DNA of 50,340 nucleotides from a virus. Shown one piece after another: positions 32,721 to 39,896 of this stretch (the first letter of the stretch is position 1; every line of letters starts with the position of its first letter). Below the pieces are notes generated by a model, which made no database searches, was not told the DNA's origin, and saw only the letters and a program-made list of their open reading frames with translations. A program made the position numbers and the translations under genes. The stretch spans positions 1 to 50,340 of the IMG/VR virus record IMGVR_UViG_3300045413_000124; one strand, written 5' to 3'.

Positions 32721-34436
32721 TCAAGTAGAAGAGATGCGACTAAATCCTTTGATTTTTTCAAACTTAATTACTGATTCAAACTTATCAGCAATTTCTCCTT
32801 TATGCGAAATCACAAAGATATTAGCATCTTTAATTACAAAACGAATGATCTTTAAAAATTCCTCTGTTCCCACAGTATCCAGTGAGGAATCAAATACTTC
32901 ATCAAAAATCATGATATTTGTATTTGCCGAATTTTTTATTTTTGCAATCTCTCTCCAAGTAAACAAGAGAGCCAGATCTATTCTTTGTTTTTCTCCCTCG
33001 GAGAAGGATGAATATGTAAAGTCTTCATGAATAGGAGATTGAACTACCTCATTAAATTCTTCATCAAGTTGCAGATTAATATAGAAATCCATCATTTGTA
33101 GGTACTTATTAACCGACTGATTAATAAGGGGTAGATACTTCTTGATAATGTTGGATTTTACACCACTGTCTTTTAGAAGAGAATATGTATAATCGAGGTA
33201 GTCAATCTCATCTCTTTGTTCAGAGAGTAATTTAAATGTGTTATTCAGTTGTTCTTTGAAAGTTTCTAACTTCTCATGCTCAGAACCTCTATTTGCAAGT
33301 TTCTCGGTAATTTCTTGAATTTCCGATTCCAAATCTCGTGACTGTTTTCTAAGTCCAAAAATTTGAACGTTGCTTTGAGAAATGCCATTAGTTAGTTTTG
33401 TTACCTCTTTCGACAAGTTAAGAAATTGAAGTTCTCGTGTCTCTTCCTCTTCTATTTTAGTTTCCAATTCGGAAAGACCTTCATCTAACTCCCTTATCGA
33501 AGAGCTGAGAACTTCAATTCTATTTAACCGAAAATCTTCCTCAATATTTTGAGTGCAAGTTGGGCAAACTGCATTTTGGTTAAAAAAGATACCTTCCTTA
33601 TCAATATTGTCCTTTTTCTGTTCAATCTTTGCTCGAAGATTTGTGAGTTTCCTAACTTTTGCGGAAGCATCAATATAGTCTTCGAGTTGTTTTTGCTTCT
33701 TTTCAATATTAACAACAATCTTTTGAGTGTTACTTTCTACTTCATTTATTTCATTTGAAATAGAATCGATTTTAGTTTTTCTTTGATCGATTCCCTTTTG
33801 ACCACTTTCTTCAATCTGTTTGATAAAGTCTTTCTGCATATCGACTTTATCTTTTAGAGAATCTTTTTTCAGTTCAAGTGTTTTAATAGAATCTTTTGCA
33901 CTGCGAATATTCTCTTTGATAAGAACATTCATGGAAGAGAAAATTTTAAGATCAAGAAGATCCTCAATAACTTCTCTACGATGAGCCACAGAAAGTTGCA
34001 TAAACGGAATAAATGAGGCACTCCCCAGAATTACAATCTGAGTGAAAGATTTATAATTCATCTTTAAAACAGATTGCTCAAACCACTTCTGCTGATCATT
34101 TGCAGATGCGTGTTGATCTAATACTTTTCCGTTTTTATGAATCTCAAAAATGTTAGGTTTGATTCCACGACGAATTTTCCATCGAGTATTTCCCACAGAA
34201 AACTCAATTTCTACAAGACAATCTTTATCGTTTACGCTATTAAGAAGTTGTGGTTTGTTGATCTTACGATATGGTTTACCAAACAGAGAAAAAGTCAGAG
34301 CATCTAAAATAGTGCTCTTACCTGCCCCATTAACTCCAATAATCAAAGTAGTGGAAGAGATTTGAAAATCTACCTCAGTAAATTGATTGCCAGTTGAAAG
34401 AAAATTCTTCCATCTAATTTTTTCAAATAAAATCAT
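32721..34436 (-). CDS. gp46: Recombination endonuclease ATPase subunit (T4 gp46, Rad50/SbcC)
   Basis: 571 aa (T4 560). With gp47 resects DNA ends for recombination-dependent replication and host DNA breakdown. Walker A 34-42 (GVNGAGKST), long coiled coil with a zinc hook CPTCTQ in the middle, signature FSEGEKQRIDLAL, Walker B IMIFDEVFDSSLD. Overlaps the DUF3110-like gene by 14 nt. Confidence 0.95.
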   Translation of the reverse strand: MILFEKIRWKNFLSTGNQFTEVDFQISSTTLIIGVNGAGKSTILDALTFSLFGKPYRKINKPQLLNSVNDKDCLVEIEFSVGNTRWKIRRGIKPNIFEIHKNGKVLDQHASANDQQKWFEQSVLKMNYKSFTQIVILGSASFIPFMQLSVAHRREVIEDLLDLKIFSSMNVLIKENIRSAKDSIKTLELKKDSLKDKVDMQKDFIKQIEESGQKGIDQRKTKIDSISNEINEVESNTQKIVVNIEKKQKQLEDYIDASAKVRKLTNLRAKIEQKKDNIDKEGIFFNQNAVCPTCTQNIEEDFRLNRIEVLSSSIRELDEGLSELETKIEEEETRELQFLNLSKEVTKLTNGISQSNVQIFGLRKQSRDLESEIQEITEKLANRGSEHEKLETFKEQLNNTFKLLSEQRDEIDYLDYTYSLLKDSGVKSNIIKKYLPLINQSVNKYLQMMDFYINLQLDEEFNEVVQSPIHEDFTYSSFSEGEKQRIDLALLFTWREIAKIKNSANTNIMIFDEVFDSSLDTVGTEEFLKIIRFVIKDANIFVISHKGEIADKFESVIKFEKIKGFSRISST

Positions 34437-34698
34437 AATCTTTTTTTATGGGGGGCACAACGATGTCGTTGGGAGTAATAACAGTATACTTATGTTCATT
34501 TATTTCGCAAACATGAAATAAAAGTTCATCATCGATTTCCATTACATTAAGATCTGGATATCCATCTTCTTCCAAAAGCATAGCATATCTTGATGCATCA
34601 TCTTCTTCTTCAAACATGTAGAGAACTTTATCACCATCGTCATCGGCAACAGAAAACGCTCCTTGTTCTTCTCTCCCTTCGATAGTGAGAATATACAT
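34423..34698 (-). CDS. DUF3110-like protein
   Basis: 91 aa. EREEQGAFSVADDDG, VLYMFEEEDDASRYAMLLEEDGYPDLNVMEID fits, as remembered, the cyanobacterial DUF3110 pattern (VLMFEDEDDA.R.A.LLEAQDFP.P.VE.ID). Lies precisely between gp46 and gp47, overlapping gp46. Function unknown in cyanobacteria; presence ties the phage to a cyanobacterial host. Confidence 0.78.
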   Translation of the reverse strand: MYILTIEGREEQGAFSVADDDGDKVLYMFEEEDDASRYAMLLEEDGYPDLNVMEIDDELLFHVCEINEHKYTVITPNDIVVPPIKKDYDFI

Positions 34699-34699
34699 T

Positions 34700-35743
34700 C
34701 TAGACTAACTCACACGCCTCTTGGTATATAGATGATATTATACTCTGCAATTTGGATTTGTCTAAGGTAGTATCCGACTCTTCAACATGACGATTAAGAA
34801 TTGACAAGGTATCTTCGGATTCATATGCTTCCAAATCTACTTTATCATACCATCCAGTAAAATCGTGATTCTCCACGATTTTCATATCAGCAACACCAGA
34901 ATTGTATAACTTATCAATGAATTTTTCAAAGTTCTTACTATCTGTCTTTTTACGAACAATAACTTTTACAATTTTATTCTGATACTCAGAGGTATTAAAC
35001 AACTTGTAATTAGTGTCCTCGTAATAAATGCTGGAAAACATTTTATGTGGATTTTGAATGTGCTCATGCTCATAGGTTTCGGTATCAAAGATTGTAAACC
35101 CTCGAACATCATTCACATCGTTCCAAAACATTTCATATGGATTTCCCACATAGAAAATTTTTCCATTATCAGATCTAGTATGATAGTGTCCAGAAAAAAC
35201 CTTTTTAAATTTTTTGAATGGCTCAATATCAATACCTTCTTCCATGACGTGACCTCTATGTGCATAGAATCCATTTAATTCTAAATGCCCAAGAGCAACT
35301 TCTGCTTTGGTGGACTTTATGAGTGAAATAGTTTTATCGTAATTTTCGCAATTGATCCAAGGAAGCAAAAGAAAAATTTTACCATTCAGTTCAATTTCAT
35401 CACACTCATCGTAGACTTTAATGTTGTTATAACCAGTCAATAGAAGAGCAGGAGAATTTACAGAATTCGTATTTTTGTAATACGAATCATGATTTCCAGT
35501 GATTAAATAAACATTATACTTAGAAAGAGGATCAAGAACTACTTTCTTAGTCCATTCAAGACTTTGATAATCAATTGATTTACGACTATCAAAAGCATCA
35601 CCCATGTGAATCACCGTAGTGATCCCCTCCTTCTTTAAGATTGGAAAGAACACATCCTTATAAAATAATTCAAAGTAATCTTGAAATAATTTAGATCCTC
35701 GTCTGGCTCCCCAGTGAGTATCTGTAAGAATGGCAACTTTCAT
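34700..35743 (-). CDS. gp47: Recombination endonuclease nuclease subunit (T4 gp47, Mre11/SbcD)
   Basis: 347 aa (T4 339). Calcineurin-like phosphoesterase motifs: DTHWG (D8, H10), HMGDAFDSR, TGNHDSYY, ALGHLE, FSGHYHTR. Nuclease partner of gp46. Start overlaps the gp55 stop (TGATG). Confidence 0.95.
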   Translation of the reverse strand: MKVAILTDTHWGARRGSKLFQDYFELFYKDVFFPILKKEGITTVIHMGDAFDSRKSIDYQSLEWTKKVVLDPLSKYNVYLITGNHDSYYKNTNSVNSPALLLTGYNNIKVYDECDEIELNGKIFLLLPWINCENYDKTISLIKSTKAEVALGHLELNGFYAHRGHVMEEGIDIEPFKKFKKVFSGHYHTRSDNGKIFYVGNPYEMFWNDVNDVRGFTIFDTETYEHEHIQNPHKMFSSIYYEDTNYKLFNTSEYQNKIVKVIVRKKTDSKNFEKFIDKLYNSGVADMKIVENHDFTGWYDKVDLEAYESEDTLSILNRHVEESDTTLDKSKLQSIISSIYQEACELV

Positions 35744-36222
35744 CAGTTTCTGAGTTTTGAAGATATAGACTCCTTAATTGAATTATACTCTGATGAGGTG
35801 TATCCGTCAACATCTCCGTCCTCAGAAAACACGACTTCGTATCCACCACGTTCGATCATCTTTGCTTTGATCTCCATTTGCTTTTTTTCTTTTTGAATTC
35901 TTCTCAAAAATGCGTAGTTAATAATTTGAGTAAAATAAGCAAATGGATTATTAGATTTTTCTGGATCAAAATTGTAAATGTACTGAACACAGTTTTCAAT
36001 TCCATCACTAATCATGTCCTCTTTGAACATGTAGTTTACAAAATTTGGTTTATATGATAAATGAGTTGCAATTTTTAAAAAGCATTCTCCAATATACCTT
36101 GGAATTTGTGGACGGATTGTACCGTTCTCTCGCGACTCAGTAACTTTTTTGCGATACTCAATCAGGGCAACAAGAAATTCTTTGTTGTTAACGTAGTGCT
36201 CTGATCTTTTTCTCTTTGTCAT
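35743..36222 (-). CDS. gp55: Late sigma factor (T4 gp55)
   Basis: 159 aa (T4 185). Directs host RNA polymerase to late boxes of the nATAAATA type, numerous in this window. Conserved sigma-2-like region: EDMISDGIENCVQYIYNFDPEKSNNPFAYFTQIINYAFLRRIQKEKK. N-terminus taken at MTKRKRSEHYVNN; 36234 is an alternative start. First gene after a perfect sigma70 promoter. Confidence 0.93.
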   Translation of the reverse strand: MTKRKRSEHYVNNKEFLVALIEYRKKVTESRENGTIRPQIPRYIGECFLKIATHLSYKPNFVNYMFKEDMISDGIENCVQYIYNFDPEKSNNPFAYFTQIINYAFLRRIQKEKKQMEIKAKMIERGGYEVVFSEDGDVDGYTSSEYNSIKESISSKLRN

Positions 36223-36259
36223 TACGCTGTACATATTAGATTAACTAAACTATGTAGAT

Positions 36260-36287
36260 ATTATAACATTTAATAATCTAATGTCAA
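36260..36287 (-). promoter_or_regulatory. Early promoter TTGACA-16-TATAAT for gp55-47-46
   Basis: Both hexamers match sigma70 consensus exactly on the minus strand: -35 at 36282-36287, -10 at 36260-36265, spacer 16 nt. Leader about 30 nt. Confidence 0.85.
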
Positions 36288-36292
36288 TTTTC

Positions 36293-36321
36293 TTGACACT
36301 TTCGAAATATATGAGTAGACT
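36293..36321 (+). promoter_or_regulatory. Plus-strand sigma70-like site TTGACA-17-TAGACT
   Basis: -35 at 36293-36298, -10 at 36316-36321. Back-to-back with the gp55 promoter (6 bp apart), facing the antisense of the small paralogue and uvsW. No plus-strand gene follows. Shares ATGAGTAGACT with the site at 2599-2627. Confidence 0.4.
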
Positions 36322-36348
36322 CTCTTTGTTGGGTTTGATAGAAAAGGT

Positions 36349-36744
36349 TTAGCTCTTCTTAAAGATCTTTTCTAGTAAGTCTTTTGCATCACCAACAGTA
36401 GAAATATATCCCATTTTACGATCAATCTTTGGTTGTCTTGCTTTTTTCATTTTGTTAAATTGTCTAACAAAATTTTGATATAGAGAAATAATTTCAATGT
36501 CTGTTGATTCCGTCATAGTCATAACATGACGCATATCCAGTAAAAACATATCTTCTGTTGTAGTTTTTAACCAGGGTTCTAATTTATATCCAACAACATT
36601 TCCGTTTCTCTCTACACTTTCAATTGTAACTGGATGATCTAAAATCAACATCGTGCGATCATCTTCATCAGACGCAGCTACTTTTGCGAATATTTCTTCA
36701 CCAGATGTAAGTTTTATTGTAGAGTAAAAATCGTCTTCTATCAT
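36349..36744 (-). CDS. Small protein of the SGED paralogue family
   Basis: 131 aa. STIKLTSGEEIFAKVAAS, HPVTIE, KLEPWLKTT and HVMTMTESTDIEIISLY keep the motif order of 21433 and 24410, with a longer basic C-terminus (KKARQPKIDRK). Start overlaps the uvsW stop (ATGA). Function unknown. Confidence 0.78.
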   Translation of the reverse strand: MIEDDFYSTIKLTSGEEIFAKVAASDEDDRTMLILDHPVTIESVERNGNVVGYKLEPWLKTTTEDMFLLDMRHVMTMTESTDIEIISLYQNFVRQFNKMKKARQPKIDRKMGYISTVGDAKDLLEKIFKKS

Positions 36745-38204
36745 GTCTTTAAATTAATTGAAAGTATGTCATAATTAAAATTTTCTTCATTGTATATCTT
36801 AACTCTCTCAATAAAGTGATTTAATGTATAATTTTTTCTTGAATTCTTAGTACAATCATCAGCAACATCATAAAGCATTGCTTTTACTTTGTCTTTTCCC
36901 TTTCTAAGAACTCGTCCAATACTTTGAAGATTTCTAATTCTGGATTTACTGGGTGAAGCGAAGATAACGTTATGGAGATTTTTAATATTGATACCAGTAG
37001 AAAAAGTTCCATAAGAGGCAACGATAATCGCGTTGTTTTCTCTTTCAGTTATTTCTCTCACCAATTCCCTTTCGTCTGCACTTACTCCCCCATGGACAAA
37101 AAAAACTTTTCTAGTTTCATCCACAATATTATTTAGTATTTGATATAAAATCTCTCCATGAGTTGCAACTCTACTGTATAATATTAGAGTGTTCCCAGTT
37201 AAATCTTTTGCTAAATTTGTAATAAATTTATTTCTTTGTTGATGAGATATAAGATATTTTATTTCATCTTCATAGGTTTCAAAGTTTTGTGGAGTATGTT
37301 TTAAAACTAAACAAGTAATATCTAATTTTGAAACATGACCCTTCTCCATCAACTCAGATGTTCTGGTAATCTTGTATGCTGGTCCAAACAATCCTTCTAA
37401 GACCCATTTATGCGTCTGTGTGCCGTCTAAGGTGCCAGTGAACCCAAATCTATACTTAGCATGGTGTAAGTTGGTCATAATGGACACCAGAGACTTGCTT
37501 TTAAACAAGTGAGCCTCATCTCCAATAACTACATTATACTTTTCAAAAAATGTCCTGGGAAGTTTATAGACAGATTGCCATGTTGTGATTGTAACCGGCA
37601 TGTCTGTATCTTTTTCTCTTCCCGAATAAATTCGGTGACAATATGTTTCTACATCCCAACCATAATATAGAAAGTCTTTATACATCTGTTCTACAAGACT
37701 TGTCGTCGGAACAACTATCAGGATATTTTGTTTCTTCGCTGTATAGTACCTTACGAGTGAATAAATCATCAGAGATTTGCCTGATGCAGTCGGAGATATT
37801 AATAATCTTCTATTATGTTTTAGAGCATCGTATACTCCGTCAATTTGATAATCCCTTGGATCAAATCGACAGATAGATTTCATGTAGTCTTTAACTCCAT
37901 CACGAGATATCATCTCGTTAATTTCGAATGGAAGACCGTAATATTTGTTTTCTACAAACTCGTAAGAGTAGTTGTGGTTATTACAGAAACTTACAAGTTT
38001 GTCTAAAAGACCAACATAGATTTGTTTTGTATTTGTGTTATATAAATGTATTTCTCCATTCCAATGCCGATTACGATACTGCGGCATGAACTTTGCACTT
38101 TCTAGTTCAAAAGTGAAATGATCTCTAAGTTCATAGTCGATGTGAGGTTCTGCTTTTATCTTTAAAAAAACCTCATTCGACTTGGAAATGATTAAATCCG
38201 ACAT
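36741..38204 (-). CDS. uvsW: RNA-DNA/DNA helicase UvsW
   Basis: 487 aa (T4 503). SF2 helicase that unwinds branched DNA and R-loops and ends origin-dependent initiation. Motif I SPTASGKS, motif II VIGDEAH, motif III FGFTGT, motif VI QSIGRVLRKGK; a small N-terminal DNA-binding domain (1-100). Late box AATAAATA upstream. Confidence 0.95.
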   Translation of the reverse strand: MSDLIISKSNEVFLKIKAEPHIDYELRDHFTFELESAKFMPQYRNRHWNGEIHLYNTNTKQIYVGLLDKLVSFCNNHNYSYEFVENKYYGLPFEINEMISRDGVKDYMKSICRFDPRDYQIDGVYDALKHNRRLLISPTASGKSLMIYSLVRYYTAKKQNILIVVPTTSLVEQMYKDFLYYGWDVETYCHRIYSGREKDTDMPVTITTWQSVYKLPRTFFEKYNVVIGDEAHLFKSKSLVSIMTNLHHAKYRFGFTGTLDGTQTHKWVLEGLFGPAYKITRTSELMEKGHVSKLDITCLVLKHTPQNFETYEDEIKYLISHQQRNKFITNLAKDLTGNTLILYSRVATHGEILYQILNNIVDETRKVFFVHGGVSADERELVREITERENNAIIVASYGTFSTGINIKNLHNVIFASPSKSRIRNLQSIGRVLRKGKDKVKAMLYDVADDCTKNSRKNYTLNHFIERVKIYNEENFNYDILSINLKT

Positions 38205-38224
38205 TTACATAATCTATGCTATGA

Positions 38225-38232
38225 ATATTTAT
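38225..38232 (-). promoter_or_regulatory. Late promoter AATAAATA for uvsW
   Basis: Minus-strand AATAAATA in the 35-nt uvsY-uvsW gap, 21 nt before the ATG. Confidence 0.55.
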
Positions 38233-38239
38233 TCAACCA

Positions 38240-38677
38240 CTATCCAAGCCCAGCAGTGAATCTCATGAATTCAATAGCATTTTTGATTTGATAATTTCGT
38301 TGATGAATTTGTTTGAGAATGTCCTCAATATAATTAATCATCGTATCATAGTAATCTAATTTAAGAGATACTGCCGATAATTTTTCATCAGCATCAAGAT
38401 ACTTTTGCATCGTATCCTTATCACGAATTTTTTTAGGAAAAGGATTTTCTACATACACATCTGGATCTGCTTTTCCTGAAAAATATTCATAACGTTCATG
38501 ACGAATATTTTTTCTTTGTTGTTCTGCTTTTTTCTTTAACAGAATTATATTATTATAAAGTTCATGATATTTTGCATGAAGAGCTGGAATTTTTAAAGAT
38601 TCGTCATGCAAATTATCAGGATCCATGATGGAATCTTTAACCCACATCTCTTGAATCTTTTCAAGATCAAAAGTCAT
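38240..38677 (-). CDS. uvsY: Recombination mediator UvsY
   Basis: 145 aa (T4 137). Loads UvsX onto gp32-covered ssDNA. Matches T4 in pattern: LEKIQEMWVKDSIMD..L, RHERYEYFSGKADPDVY, DADEKLSAVSLKLDYYDTMI, and HQRNYQIKNAIEFMRFTAG. Start overlaps the gp3 stop (ATGA). Confidence 0.9.
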   Translation of the reverse strand: MTFDLEKIQEMWVKDSIMDPDNLHDESLKIPALHAKYHELYNNIILLKKKAEQQRKNIRHERYEYFSGKADPDVYVENPFPKKIRDKDTMQKYLDADEKLSAVSLKLDYYDTMINYIEDILKQIHQRNYQIKNAIEFMRFTAGLG

Positions 38678-39243
38678 AATTTTTTATTCTTCATATCATA
38701 GATGTCGTATATAGTATACTTGAAAGAAACTTCTGCTGTAAAGTAGGAGTAGTCCTCTACTGTTGCATCCATCTGCATAGCACTTAATGCGTATGGAAAA
38801 ATATTTTCAAATTTTACTTGAAACTGTGGCAATTGCTTACTATTCAGTACAACCATTGTTGCATCTGAATAAAGATTTTTTTGATCAGTAAATCCAGTAA
38901 ATTGTTCTTTTTGTTTTTGAAAGTTATAAATTTCACTTAGACTTTCTGGGTAATTAATACCTCTTATCCACCTTTGTATTTCCATATAGTTGAGAAGTTC
39001 TTCATCAATAAGAAATCTAACGTTAAGATCTTCAAAGACTGGTTTATCCCCAGGAATTGGGATATTCTTTAAATAAGTTGGTTGCTCAGCAAATCCACAT
39101 GATAGTCCTGGTATATTAACTTGATTACCCGTGAATGATACGTATGGAGCTCTGGCAATTGTGAAATTAAATCCAACACCAGAAAGATAGTTTCTGTTTT
39201 TGAGTTGTTGATTATCTACACTTCTGGCGGGAGTAATTGACAT
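38674..39243 (-). CDS. gp3: Tail completion and sheath stabiliser (gp3-like)
   Basis: 189 aa (T4 gp3 176). Assigned mainly by position between gp23 and uvsY, as in other cyanomyoviruses, and by tail-tube-like features (VSFTGNQVNIPGL; VFEDLNVRFLIDEELLNYMEIQRWIRGI; ISLKYTIY-like C-terminus). In T4 gp3 caps the tube to set tail length. An alternative is a tube-related protein such as gp54. Confidence 0.72.
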   Translation of the reverse strand: MSITPARSVDNQQLKNRNYLSGVGFNFTIARAPYVSFTGNQVNIPGLSCGFAEQPTYLKNIPIPGDKPVFEDLNVRFLIDEELLNYMEIQRWIRGINYPESLSEIYNFQKQKEQFTGFTDQKNLYSDATMVVLNSKQLPQFQVKFENIFPYALSAMQMDATVEDYSYFTAEVSFKYTIYDIYDMKNKKL

Positions 39244-39254
39244 CTTTTTTGAAC

Positions 39255-39262
39255 TATTTAGA
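39255..39262 (-). promoter_or_regulatory. Late promoter (CTAAATA), fused to terminator
   Basis: Minus-strand CTAAATAG directly abuts the T-run of the terminator at 39262-39290; 12 nt before the gp3 ATG. Confidence 0.7.
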
Positions 39263-39290
39263 AAAAAACCACCCCCTTTTGGAGGTGGTT
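39262..39290 (-). terminator. Rho-independent terminator after the porin-like gene
   Basis: Minus-strand AACCACC / GGTGGTT stem with extra C:G pairing, followed by seven T. Confidence 0.85.
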
Positions 39291-39312
39291 GAGATATTAT
39301 CGCGAATGATTA

Positions 39313-39684
39313 TCAGAAAGCGTAACGAACTTTCAGTTCACCACCCATATCAAATACTTTGGAAAGACCGCCGTACTCGCCAGTCACTTTGGCGTTTACA
39401 GAAACGTTCTTAGCAACTTTGGTTTTTACACCAACTTCACCAACGGTCACGTATTCGTTGCGGGTAGAACCAGTATTCCACTCATAACCAGGACCAATTT
39501 CACCAAAAACAACAACATTCTTGGCAACATTATCCTCGTAACCGATACGCAGTTCAGTCTGTGCAGACTTATAGTTACCATCAGAAAGAGCGGTTGTAGT
39601 CTTGCTTTCTACATAGGGGCCAGCAAAAGCAGCCGAAGCAAGAAAAGGAGTAGCAGCAGCAGCTGCAATAGCGGGTTTAAACAT
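39313..39684 (-). CDS. Secreted porin-like beta-barrel protein
   Basis: 123 aa. Signal peptide MFKPAIAAAAATPFLASAAFA with likely cleavage before GPYV. The mature part has alternating strands (TELRIGYEDN, VVVFGEIGPGYEW, EVGVKTKVAKNVSVNAKVTGEYG) and ends in YAF, as outer-membrane barrels do. Found next to gp23 in many cyanomyoviruses. Role unclear: superinfection exclusion or envelope change at lysis. It has a sigma70-like promoter and a structured leader, unlike its late neighbours. GAGG ribosome site. Confidence 0.78.
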   Translation of the reverse strand: MFKPAIAAAAATPFLASAAFAGPYVESKTTTALSDGNYKSAQTELRIGYEDNVAKNVVVFGEIGPGYEWNTGSTRNEYVTVGEVGVKTKVAKNVSVNAKVTGEYGGLSKVFDMGGELKVRYAF

Positions 39685-39730
39685 AAGAGTGCCTCTATAT
39701 TTTCTCGCAGAGTTGTACCTGCGGATGTAA

Positions 39731-39782
39731 GGAGTTTCGACTAACTCCGTTTTTTATCTGAGCGAGTAATTGAGGCTCAGAT
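39731..39782 (-). promoter_or_regulatory. Two hairpins in the leader of the porin-like gene
   Basis: GGAGTT/AACTCC (39731-39748) and an 8-bp perfect repeat ATCTGAGC/GCTCAGAT (39756-39782) in the roughly 100-nt leader. Run of A on the minus strand between them (T on the plus). Not a minus-strand terminator; may control translation or stability. Confidence 0.5.
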
Positions 39783-39795
39783 ATTTAACTTGTAT

Positions 39796-39825
39796 AGTCT
39801 AACACTCTTTATGAAATTGTGTCAA
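39796..39825 (-). promoter_or_regulatory. Sigma70-like promoter TTGACA-18-TAGACT
   Basis: -35 TTGACA (39820-39825), -10 TAGACT (39796-39801), spacer 18 nt, 22 nt after the gp23 terminator T-run. Drives the porin-like gene. Confidence 0.6.
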
Positions 39826-39847
39826 GTTTATTAATGTTCGCGAAGGC

Positions 39848-39875
39848 AAAAAAAGAGGGTCCGTGTGGACCCTCT
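39848..39875 (-). terminator. Rho-independent terminator after gp23
   Basis: Perfect 9-bp stem AGAGGGTCC/GGACCCTCT with loop ACAC and seven T on the minus strand. 21 nt after the capsid gene stop. Confidence 0.92.
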
Positions 39876-39896
39876 GATAAATCTTTGTGATTTAGA

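Noticed and set aside
39731-39755. Plus-strand terminator (GGAGTT hairpin and T-run)
   Set aside because: No plus-strand transcript is expected here; on the minus strand it lies in a leader and lacks a T-run, so it is listed only as leader structure.
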